From: DASPKM01 sp963817075
Lineage (GTDB): Bacteria; Bacteroidota; Bacteroidia; Chitinophagales; Chitinophagaceae
Assembly (NCBI GenBank): GCA_963817075.1
Contig: CAWFMT010000002.1
Location: 434,001 to 498,000 of the forward strand
Direction: 5' to 3'
DNA: 64,000 nucleotides
The notes beneath the pieces were generated by a model. It was not told where the DNA came from. It did no database searches and saw only the letters and a program-made list of their open reading frames with translations. Below are positions 30,398 to 39,900 of the stretch, piece by piece. The first letter of the stretch is position 1. Every line of letters begins with the position of its first letter. Both the position numbers and the translations under genes were made by a program.

Positions 30398-31825
30398 ATG
30401 AGAATCTCATTCTCATACCTCTTTGTGCTTTTGTGCACACTTGGGTGTTTCACCTCAGCCTTAGGACAGGATTCCATAAGTGCATCCAAATCGTTACTCG
30501 ATCTCCCTGACAGATTTTTTCTTGGCTTAAAAAAGAAAGCTGAAAAAATAGAATCCCGATTAATTCGCAAGACAGAAAAATACCTGGCTGCTCTTGAAAA
30601 AAAAGAAAAGAAACTAAGAGATCGACTTTCAAAAACAGATTCAATCAAGGCTCGCGAGTTGTTCGGAAATACAGAACAGCAATATTCGCAGCTCCTTTCG
30701 AAACTCAAGAATACATCTGTAGGTAGCATTGATCTCCCTTACGCAGGTCACCTGGATTCAATAACCAGCGCTCTGAGTTTCTTACGAAAAGCACCCGATT
30801 TTTTAGATCGACCAGAGGTGAATGCAGCTTTGGCAAAGTACAAGGAAGTTCATCAAAAAATTGGTGAAGCTTCCAATATCAGGAAGCTGTTGAAAGAGAG
30901 ACAACAATACATCAGCAGTAAACTTGCTAACTCACCTCTTGCAAAGGAGTTCAACAAATACAAAAAGGAATTGTATTACTACAAGGCCCAGGTAGAGGAA
31001 TACCGCAACCTGTTGAATGATCCTTCTGCAATGGAAAGAAAAGCGCTTCAACTCATAAACAAGATTCCTGCATTCAAGGAATTTTTTATTAAGAATTCAA
31101 TGATCGCTTCCCTGTTCCAGGTACCTGCGGATTATGGTTCAACGGCAAGCTTGCAGGGACTTCAAACCAGGTCAGGTGTACAGCAATTGATCCAGCAAAG
31201 AATTGCCGCAGGAGGTACAGGGGCACAAGCACTTGTTAGTCAAAATATCCAACAGGCACAATCGCAGTTTACCCAACTGAAGGAGAAGATTGCAAAGCTG
31301 GGAGGAAGTGGAAGTGATGAGGATCTGCCTGATTTCAAACCGAATACGCAAAAAACCAAATCTTTCTTCGATCGACTTGAACTAGGTACAAATATTCAAA
31401 GCACCAAAAGCACACTATATTTTCCAACTACCACTGATCTTGGATTATCTCTGGGGTACAAAATTAATAATAACAGCATAATTGGAATTGGGGGCTCATA
31501 TAAAGTAGGGCTAGGCAAGGACTGGAATCATATTGCGATTACCCATCAGGGAATTGGAATAAGAAGTTTTGTCGATGTAAAGCTTAAGGGATCCATCTGG
31601 ATAAGTGGTGGTGGTGAACTTAACTACCGGAGCACATTTCGAGACCTTTCTATTCTATATAATTTTTCCAATTGGCAGAATAGTGCTTTGCTCGGAATAA
31701 CTAAGAAGTATCGAGTTTCAAAAAAAATAAAGGGGAGCATGCAATTGATGTATGACTTTTTACACGGGCAACAATTACCCAAAACTCAGCCGCTAGTCTT
31801 CAGATTTGGCTACAATCTTAAATAA
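30398..31825 (+). CDS. Secreted coiled-coil protein with a barrel-like C-terminus, first gene of the RHS operon
   Basis: 475 residues with a signal peptide (SYLFVLLCTLGCFTSALGQ). Residues 35-110 are highly charged coiled coil (KKAEKIESRLIRKTEKYLAA, LEKKEKKLRDRLSKTDS). The middle is helical and Gln-rich. Residues 315-475 alternate polar and hydrophobic with Gly (LGLSLGYKINNNSIIGIGGS, ISGGGELNYRSTFRD, PLVFRFGYNLK), like a small outer-membrane barrel ending in strands. It begins a four-gene plus-strand operon: the next ATG lies 1 base past its stop. A role as envelope anchor or export factor for the RHS proteins is inference from position and topology. Confidence 0.75.
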   Translation: MRISFSYLFVLLCTLGCFTSALGQDSISASKSLLDLPDRFFLGLKKKAEKIESRLIRKTEKYLAALEKKEKKLRDRLSKTDSIKARELFGNTEQQYSQLLSKLKNTSVGSIDLPYAGHLDSITSALSFLRKAPDFLDRPEVNAALAKYKEVHQKIGEASNIRKLLKERQQYISSKLANSPLAKEFNKYKKELYYYKAQVEEYRNLLNDPSAMERKALQLINKIPAFKEFFIKNSMIASLFQVPADYGSTASLQGLQTRSGVQQLIQQRIAAGGTGAQALVSQNIQQAQSQFTQLKEKIAKLGGSGSDEDLPDFKPNTQKTKSFFDRLELGTNIQSTKSTLYFPTTTDLGLSLGYKINNNSIIGIGGSYKVGLGKDWNHIAITHQGIGIRSFVDVKLKGSIWISGGGELNYRSTFRDLSILYNFSNWQNSALLGITKKYRVSKKIKGSMQLMYDFLHGQQLPKTQPLVFRFGYNLK

Positions 31826-31826
31826 T

Positions 31827-34800
31827 ATGTTATTAAAAAACCTCGCTAGCTACCGACGCATTGCATTAACTCTCACAATTGGATGGGTGGCACATGCTCA
31901 AAGTGAAGCGCAAGAGCAGCCGTATAAGAATATTTCAATAGCGTCACCGAATGCTGCTTCACTCGGGAAATATGCTGATGTTCCCGTTAACTACCATACA
32001 GGTATACCGGAGATCACTGTACCCATTTACACCATCAATGCTGGCCGTTTGCAACTCCCCATCGGGCTAAGTTACCATAGTTCAGGACTAAAAGTAATGG
32101 AACCGGCAAGCTGGGTTGGTGCCGGCTGGTCGTTGAATGCAGGGGGTGTAATTACGAGATCTGTAATGGGTCAACCTGATGAGAAAGGTACAAATACCGG
32201 ATTGGTTGCAACCCATGGACATATCAGCGACTATGGATTCAATAGCTATCTGTATAATAGTAGCCAGCAGGATTGGGTAGGCTTTGCGGAAGGAAGAAAA
32301 GATGGTGAGCCAGATTTGTTTTTTTTCAATTTTGCAGGACATTCAGGTAAATTCTACTTCAGTGATGATCGAACCCCAATTCTACTACCAGAAGAAGACT
32401 TAAGGATTGAATTTGATTACATCCCCATAGTTGGAGAAAGTATACGAAGTTTCAAAATAACAACACCTGATGGGACAAAATACTATTTTGGCAGAACCTC
32501 GGATCCAAATGATATTGATCCTGTAGAGATAACAAGCGCATATACAGATCAAGGGGGCCTTTCTTCAGGGAGTGTGGTTTCAAGTTGGTTACTTAATAAA
32601 ATCGAGTCAGCTGATAACCAGTTCACCATCCTGCTTCAATATCAATCAGAGAATTATGGCTTTCCAACAATTGCGACATTTTCAGTGAATGGCATTCTAC
32701 AACCTTCCCTTAGTAATCCGCAGCCTTATGAATATAGCTTGGTCAAAAATATTATTACTGGAGTTCGGCTGCAACAAATAACATTTCCCGACGGAAATGT
32801 AAATTTTATACCTGGTGCGGTACGTACAGATTTGAGTGACAATGCTCAATCAATGACTGACAATGTAAATCAGCAAGCAAAATCTCTAGGCGCTATCGAG
32901 ATTGTAAACGGTTCTAATTTTTGTAAACGGTTTACCCTTTCATATGGCTATTTCAGTGACGACATATCTCCCCTGAGTGGGTATTTCAGTAGTAATAATA
33001 TCCAGACAGACAAATTGCGGCTGCGTCTTGAAACGGTACAAGAGTCGACATGTGATTTAAGCGTTTCTATTCCCGCTCATAAGTTCGACTACTTTTCAGA
33101 AGTCGTTGCAAGAAGACTCACTTTTGGTCAGGATCATTGGGGTTTTAGCAATGGCATCACCTCGAACAATACTTTAATACCGACTTTTTCCGTGAATAAT
33201 TTTACAGAAATTCAAGGTGCGAATCGTGATGCTGCATGGCCTGCAATGAGGGGAGGAGCACTAAAAAGAGTTACATATCCCACTGGCGGTTTTACTGACT
33301 TTGAATTCGAGCCGAATAAAACTTATGTAAGTTTTTCAAAGTATACCAAAAACCAAGCTGCATCGATATCTGTTGGCTTTAGTGCTCCCGCCTTTAGCTC
33401 CGAAAGTAATGTTAATCTCACAGCTGGTTCTTACGAACTAAAAATAAATAGTGTGGGAGGAACTTCAAATGCCACCGTCATAATAAGTCTTAATAGTGCG
33501 TTTATTGGAAGTGTCTCAACTGATCCGGGAACAACGAATCAGATAACTGTCACGCTTTCACAAACTGGCACCTATACCCTTCTTATTACGAAAGATTGCC
33601 CCTCGACAGGAATAGGAGCCACTGGTACCGTTTCAATATGGACCCCGAATCAGGTCTCCGGTAATACGCTGGTGGGAGGACTTCGAGTCTCGAAAATTAC
33701 TACTGATGATGCAATCACGTCAGTTGAAAATGTTACATCCTTTATTTACGAAACCGGGCCTGAAAGCAAATCCACAGGAATTCTTTATAGTCGTCCAACA
33801 TACGTCCAAATAATCAGAAACGATCTTATTAAAGATGTTGGTTATTGGCATCCTTCATCCGGATTTACTCCTTCCTGTAGCGCTAACGGCTGCATTTCAT
33901 GTGATGGAGCAACAACCCTGCCTTTTTATAAGTCAGGTGCGACATTGCGTCCAATGGGATCCAGCCAGAGCAACCATATCGGGTACAATGAAGTAAAAGT
34001 AGTGCAAGCAGGGAATGGTTTTAAAATTTTTAGATATTATGGATCAAACGTCTGGGACTTGAATGTTGATGACGTCGCGAATAGGTCACTTTTGATGATT
34101 TGCAGCCCAAGTATACCTAATTATCCAGCAGCCCCCTTATCCTTTGAACCCCAAAGGGGCGAACTCAAAAGTGAAGAAATTTTTGACGAGAGTGGAAGAC
34201 AATTGAAGTCCACGATCTATACTCCAACTTATCAAAATAGTCTTATTTCAACGCCAGGATTTATTGTGTCTGTTAAGGGTAATCAAGTACTCGGAACATT
34301 TTATTCTTTGGTATCTGCGCGCAAATTACAAGAACAAATTAATGAATCTATTATTGACGAAAATGGCATTAGCACAACTACCTCAACAACTGTTTACTAT
34401 GAGAGCCCAAGTCACCATTTAATGACGAAAAAGCAAACTAATTTAACCCCTACTGATATCAGAACGACAAAATATAAGTACAGTTTTGACTTCCTTCCTG
34501 CCTCTAGTTCTGGCATTGCTGATGGGACAATGATATTGAGTAATCAATTATCATCATGCCTAAACAATTACAATACCGCCCGGATAGCGTGTGGGGGTTC
34601 TTCGACTTGTTTGACTAATGCATATTTAAGTTACGTGCAATGTCAAAATACCTCAAGGATTGATTACATAAATTATCGTAGAGCAAATTTTACAAACGCC
34701 TCTAATACTTATGCGACTAACCTTTCGCAGGCAAAGCAATCATCAGATGGGAATTTAAAACCATTGTTAGAGATGCAACAAGTGTTTCAAAACGCACCAG

Positions 34801-35627
34801 TTGAAATGTCTAATTGGAAAAATGGAAACGTTCTTAAAGCAGCTTATAACACGTACGAATATGCAACAGATATACCGACAGCCGTTTATTTGAAAAATGT
34901 TGCAAGCGTGAATTTGGCAATTCCAGAAAATCAATTTACGGATGCTGTGATATCAGGTAATACTGTAAGCAAAGATGCTAGGTACCAAATTGAATCATCG
35001 CTTACTTTCTCATCTGGTAATCTCACGGAATTGAAATCCAGGGACAGGACTACAACTTATATATGGGGTTATAAGAATACGAGCCTTATAGGAAAAATAG
35101 AAAATGCTCCTAAATCTCAAGTGGCATATACAAGTTTCGAACCTGATGGGAGTGGAAATTGGGTGTTAGGTTCAGTAGACAGAACGGCTGGAGCAAGGAC
35201 AGGGGAATTCTCCTACAATTTGACGGCAGGTGCGATTAGTAAGTCCGGCCTTTCCTCTGGACAGCAATTCGTTCTATCTCTTTGGCAAAAAACTGGAATT
35301 CTTGGTATTTCTGGTGCTACGGTTAATCAAACAAAAAACGGGCAAACCATTGATGGCTGGACATACGTCGAACATACAATTACGCTTAATGCTTCGACAC
35401 TTTCTCTGAGTGGCAATCGAATAATTGATGAATTGCGGCTATATCCTTCTAAAGCTCAAATGACTACATATACATACCATCCTCTTGCGGGCATAACCTC
35501 AGAATGTGATATTAATGGAAAGGTGATGAACTACAAATATGATGGCTTAGGGAGGCTTAAGATGATCCGTGATAATGAAGGTAACATTCTAAAAACATAC
35601 ACACACAAATACCAGGAACAGCAATAA
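31827..35627 (+). CDS. Large RHS/YD-repeat protein, TcB-like first half of a split RHS shell
   Basis: About 1266 residues from the ATG at 31827, chosen over an in-frame TTG that overlaps the previous gene; it gives a signal peptide ending GWVAHAQ. The N-terminal block (ASLGKYADVPVNYHTGIPEI, LPIGLSYHSSGLKVMEPASW, VGAGWSLNAGG) is the SpvB/TcB-like opening of Bacteroidota RHS proteins. The long middle is beta-rich, with a lectin-like insert near residues 520-620. The end carries YD repeats (MNYKYDGLGRLKMIRDNEG) and stops about 15 residues later. There is no RHS-associated core and no toxin tail, unlike the operon's last gene. It is probably the upstream half of a cocoon completed by the second RHS protein (inference). 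Confidence 0.85.
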   Translation: MLLKNLASYRRIALTLTIGWVAHAQSEAQEQPYKNISIASPNAASLGKYADVPVNYHTGIPEITVPIYTINAGRLQLPIGLSYHSSGLKVMEPASWVGAGWSLNAGGVITRSVMGQPDEKGTNTGLVATHGHISDYGFNSYLYNSSQQDWVGFAEGRKDGEPDLFFFNFAGHSGKFYFSDDRTPILLPEEDLRIEFDYIPIVGESIRSFKITTPDGTKYYFGRTSDPNDIDPVEITSAYTDQGGLSSGSVVSSWLLNKIESADNQFTILLQYQSENYGFPTIATFSVNGILQPSLSNPQPYEYSLVKNIITGVRLQQITFPDGNVNFIPGAVRTDLSDNAQSMTDNVNQQAKSLGAIEIVNGSNFCKRFTLSYGYFSDDISPLSGYFSSNNIQTDKLRLRLETVQESTCDLSVSIPAHKFDYFSEVVARRLTFGQDHWGFSNGITSNNTLIPTFSVNNFTEIQGANRDAAWPAMRGGALKRVTYPTGGFTDFEFEPNKTYVSFSKYTKNQAASISVGFSAPAFSSESNVNLTAGSYELKINSVGGTSNATVIISLNSAFIGSVSTDPGTTNQITVTLSQTGTYTLLITKDCPSTGIGATGTVSIWTPNQVSGNTLVGGLRVSKITTDDAITSVENVTSFIYETGPESKSTGILYSRPTYVQIIRNDLIKDVGYWHPSSGFTPSCSANGCISCDGATTLPFYKSGATLRPMGSSQSNHIGYNEVKVVQAGNGFKIFRYYGSNVWDLNVDDVANRSLLMICSPSIPNYPAAPLSFEPQRGELKSEEIFDESGRQLKSTIYTPTYQNSLISTPGFIVSVKGNQVLGTFYSLVSARKLQEQINESIIDENGISTTTSTTVYYESPSHHLMTKKQTNLTPTDIRTTKYKYSFDFLPASSSGIADGTMILSNQLSSCLNNYNTARIACGGSSTCLTNAYLSYVQCQNTSRIDYINYRRANFTNASNTYATNLSQAKQSSDGNLKPLLEMQQVFQNAPVEMSNWKNGNVLKAAYNTYEYATDIPTAVYLKNVASVNLAIPENQFTDAVISGNTVSKDARYQIESSLTFSSGNLTELKSRDRTTTYIWGYKNTSLIGKIENAPKSQVAYTSFEPDGSGNWVLGSVDRTAGARTGEFSYNLTAGAISKSGLSSGQQFVLSLWQKTGILGISGATVNQTKNGQTIDGWTYVEHTITLNASTLSLSGNRIIDELRLYPSKAQMTTYTYHPLAGITSECDINGKVMNYKYDGLGRLKMIRDNEGNILKTYTHKYQEQQ

Positions 35628-35649
35628 CCTACTTCTTAAAAATAGTACA

Positions 35650-36948
35650 ATGAAAAATATCATTTTTTTGTTAGCGACGAGTTTTATGTTTGCCCAGGCA
35701 AATATCCATGGCCAGTGCGGTACTTATAATCTAGCAGCTGGTACACTAACTTCAGCTTCCACAGAGATAGAGCCATTCAGTGTTACTGGAAATGTCGTTG
35801 ACAACAGCTTGGGTACAGATTGGAAATCTCAGTCAAGTCAGACTCAATGGATCATGGTGAATCTTGGGCAAGATTATTCTTCGATTTGTCATATTAAATT
35901 AACCTGGCCATCGGCATTCTATTTCGCTACTGATTATAAAGTATACGTCTCATTTGACGGTGCCGCAGCAAGCGGTCAGTTGGTTGCAACTGTTACCGGA
36001 GGAGATGGTGGTGTAGATGATATCTACCCTTCGTCTCCTGTTCCGGGCAGGTACGTTAGGGTTGAAATGACAGCAAGGGCGGCAAGTTGGGCTGATCATT
36101 ATGAACTTCAGGAATTTGCTGTGTTTATGGGCGGAACAAGTAATGTTTGCCCGACAGTCTCCTTAAGTAATCCTGGAAACGGCAGTACGATTTCATTTGG
36201 TACAACGGTGAATCTCACCGCTGATGCAGCAGATGCCGACGGAAACGCAACGATAACCAAAGTAGAATTCTTTGATGGCACTACTAAGCTTGGGAATGAT
36301 ATTACAACATCTCCGTACACGTATCAATGGACTCCAGCGCTCGGAACTCATACCCTAACAGCGAAAGTATCAGACGGCACCTGCACTATAACTTCGGCTG
36401 CGGTATCCATAACCGTTACTAGTCCACCTGCCGGGAATAATTGGTCAGTCAGTGGAAACACCGGGATTAATCCTTTAACTCAGTATTTAGGGACCAGCGA
36501 TGATAACCCTCTAATTATCAAAACTGGATCACTGGCCACTGAACGAATGCGAATTACAGCGGATGGGAAAATTTTGATCAATCAGCCTACACCTCCCGAG
36601 AATGATGTCAACCTGAAAATGGCGGTGAATGGAGGGATCTGGGCTAGTAAGATTAAGGTCACTCAAAGCGGATGGGCAGACTATGTGTTTGAGAGTGGAT
36701 ACAAGCTCATGCCATTAAAGGCTCTTGAATCTTTCATTCAAAAAAATAAGCACTTACCCGATGTACCCTCCGCAGAAACCGTAATTAAAGAAGGATTAAA
36801 TCTTGGAGATAATCAAGAAATTCTTCTAAAGAAAATTGAAGAGCTGACTCTTTATTTGATAGCACAAGAAAAAAGACTTCAGAAGCAAGAAAAAAAGGTA
36901 GCCGAACAAGCTGAGGAAATCAGGAAATTAAAATCAACAAAGAAATAG
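35650..36948 (+). CDS. Discoidin + Ig-like + tail-fibre-like protein in the RHS operon
   Basis: 432 residues with a signal peptide (MKNIIFLLATSFMFAQANIHGQ region). Residues 25-160 fit an F5/8 type C (discoidin) carbohydrate-binding domain: QTQWIMVNLGQDYSSICHIK, DYKVYVSFDG, GRYVRVEMTARAASWADHYE. Residues 165-260 form an Ig-like Big_7 domain (ATITKVEFFDGTTKLGNDI). Residues 270-432 match the C-terminal segment common on Bacteroidota tail-fibre-like proteins (ERMRITADGKILIN, KHLPDVPSAETVIKEGLNLG, LLKKIEELTLYLIAQEKRLQ), ending in a coiled coil. It lies between the two RHS genes (22 and 35 bases). It probably serves as a surface adhesin or receptor binder for the complex. Confidence 0.8.
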   Translation: MKNIIFLLATSFMFAQANIHGQCGTYNLAAGTLTSASTEIEPFSVTGNVVDNSLGTDWKSQSSQTQWIMVNLGQDYSSICHIKLTWPSAFYFATDYKVYVSFDGAAASGQLVATVTGGDGGVDDIYPSSPVPGRYVRVEMTARAASWADHYELQEFAVFMGGTSNVCPTVSLSNPGNGSTISFGTTVNLTADAADADGNATITKVEFFDGTTKLGNDITTSPYTYQWTPALGTHTLTAKVSDGTCTITSAAVSITVTSPPAGNNWSVSGNTGINPLTQYLGTSDDNPLIIKTGSLATERMRITADGKILINQPTPPENDVNLKMAVNGGIWASKIKVTQSGWADYVFESGYKLMPLKALESFIQKNKHLPDVPSAETVIKEGLNLGDNQEILLKKIEELTLYLIAQEKRLQKQEKKVAEQAEEIRKLKSTKK

Positions 36949-36983
36949 AATCGAGGAACAATCTTCATTATTCAATCATCAAT

Positions 36984-39900
36984 ATGCTAGTCAGATTCTG
37001 TTGCAAAGTATTCTTATGTATGTCTGGTTTATGTCTGCCCTTACTTGCATTCTCACAACCGCAGGTCCCTCCTAATAAACCGACAACACAAACCACGGTA
37101 AGCTCAGTACAGCCAAGCAGTATCGCAACAATTCCAAATGCCTATCAAAGTGGCATAAAAATAAATTATATACGTACAAGAGAAGCGATTGGAAAATATA
37201 CTGACGAAGTAGCATTTAACGAAGCAGCATTTATAGGCGTAAAGGAGACTACACAATACCTTGATGGATTGGGCCGACCGTTACAGACGGTTATGAAACA
37301 AATTACACCAGGCAACACGCCTAAGGATTTAGTGAGCCCTGTCTTGTATGATGAATTCGGAAGAGAGGTATTCAAATACATCTCTTATCCTTCCCTGCAG
37401 AGTGACGGATTGTTCAAAATGGATGCATTCAATGACCAAAAGATATCGATGCAAAATCAGTTTCAGGGAGAGCAGGTCTTTTACGCAAAGAGCATTTACG
37501 AGAAATCTCCCTTAAATCGACCTGCTAAAAGTTTTGCAGCTGGCAATAGTTGGGCGGGTAGTGAAGGTACAAGTAGCGAAAAGTCAACCCAGCACAAATA
37601 TTTACTGAACAATACAAATGATGCCGTCAGGATATGGGCCATATCAAATAATGCTCTTACCTATGTAAATGACGATGTCACGACAAATATCCCTCAACAG
37701 TCAGGACTCTATCTACCTGGTGAGCTCTTCAAGGACGTAACTATCGACGAAAATGGAAATGCGGTAGTTGAGTATAAAGATAAGGCCGGCTTATTATTGC
37801 TGACAAAAGTTCAGATCGGATCCATCGCTTCCGATTACAGTGGCGACATTGGTTTTTTGTGCACATATTATGTGTATGATGATTTTGGATTGTTGCGTTT
37901 TGTAATTCCTCCTAAAGCCGTCGATGCTATCCAGCCAAGCTGGAATTTAAGCAATAGTGTTATCAATGAGCTTTGCTTCCGGTACCACTATGACATAAGG
38001 AAAAGAATGATAGCGAAGAAAGTGCCAGGTGCGGGATGGACGTACATCGTGTACGATCAACGGGACCGTTTGGTTTTCACACAGGACGCGAATATGCGAA
38101 TTTTGAACAATTGGCAAGGAACATTATATGATGGACTAAATCGTCCAATCGTGACTGGGATACTAACATATACAGGTAGCCGAAACGATCTTGAATCATA
38201 TGTATCCACAAACACTGGGAATGACATTCCCTCTACATTGTCTGGAAGTGTGTCGGGTCCTTATGATGCATACTACCCGGAGCGGCCAGGAAGTTTTTCA
38301 GTTTACACTGCAAGGAATAGTGTGAATTTCGTAGGAGAATTCACAACAACCGCTACGGATAATTTTATCGCGTATATCGATCCAGGACAAAGTACCTATT
38401 CTCCACTTATTGAGGTAATTGATAATCCCATTCCTCCTTTACATGATTTTGTACCGCTAACACTCTCCTATTATGATGAGTACCCTTCAGACGCAAAGAC
38501 ATTTAGCAATGTAGATAATTTGAAATTGGATCGGGGTAGCAATCCGATTGATCAGGTCGAAGCTCTTCCTTCACAAGCGAGCAGATTAACGCGAGGTTTC
38601 CTGGTGGAAGCGAGGACGCGTGTATTGGAAACCCAAATTGAAATGGGAAGTTGGCTGGTCACAACAAATTTTCATGACGAAAAGGGGAAAATTGTTCAAT
38701 ATAATGCCGATACTTATAAAGGTGGAAAAAACATTGTGACCAATCTGTACGACTTTTCTGGAAAAGTTTTGAGCAGTTACCACGTGCACAATAACCCCGC
38801 GGCGGGAAACGCCATTCTGCGAGTGAAAACAAATTATGAACATGATCACGATGGAAGAATTCTTGAAATCTGGAAAACAGTGAATGACAACATTGCTGCA
38901 AAATTTCTCATTTCAAGAAGTGAGTATAATCAGGCGGGCCAGTCGAAAAAGAAAAGCTTGGGACGAAAGAAAGATGTGAATGGCGCTTACACTAACACTC
39001 CTATAGAATCTCTGGAACCGACGTTTAATATACGTGGGTGGCTGCAAGCTGTAAACAAAAACTATTCAAATGCAATTGAAGGCGCCGATAATTGGTTTGG
39101 AATGGAGCTTAACTATGATTGGGGCTTTGACCACGGTCAATTTAACCGGAATATCTCCGGGATGAAATGGAGAAGCAAAGGAGACAATGAAAGGCGAGCA
39201 TTTGGATTTGGCTATGATAAGTCCAATAGGTTATTGGCTGCAGATTTCAGCCAGCACAATGGCTTCAGTTACACTGACAATGCGAGTGTTCAATTTGATA
39301 TGATGATGGGAGATGGATCTAATCCTTCAATAGCATTTGATGCGAATGGAAATATACTGAAGATGAAGCAATGGGGTTTAAAATTGGGACAAAGCGAATT
39401 GGTTGATGATCTCAGTTACAACTATGTCTTTGCTGGTAGCCTCTATACTAATAAACTTCTAAATGTAATAGATGCAAAAAATGACCCTCAGACCAAGTTG
39501 GGAGATTTTAAGACCAGTCTCTTGCATATTCAAAACAAGACGAACGCTACCCAAGATTACTCATACGATAATAATGGCAACCTTAAGAAAGACTTGAATA
39601 AGGATATTGGTACTGTATCAAGCGAAGAAATTGTATATAATTATTTGAATCTACCGGCCAAAATTTTTGTGAAAAATAAGGGAACGATCATCTATATATA
39701 TGATGCTGCAGGTAACAAGCTTGAAAAGATCGTGAGTGAAACCGGTCAGACAGAAAAGCGAACAACGTATGCAAAAGGAATTGTATATGAAAACAATATT
39801 TTCTCCTATTTGGTCCATGAAGAAGGGAGAATACGACTTAATAGCGCGTTGCAGAACGGTTGCGAGAATTGCGGAGCGTTTGAAGAGAATTTAGCCTTTG

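Noticed and set aside
30394..30729. Minus-strand 111-codon frame at the start of the RHS operon
   Set aside because: Shadow of the coiled-coil gene, whose signal peptide and repeat pattern are clear.
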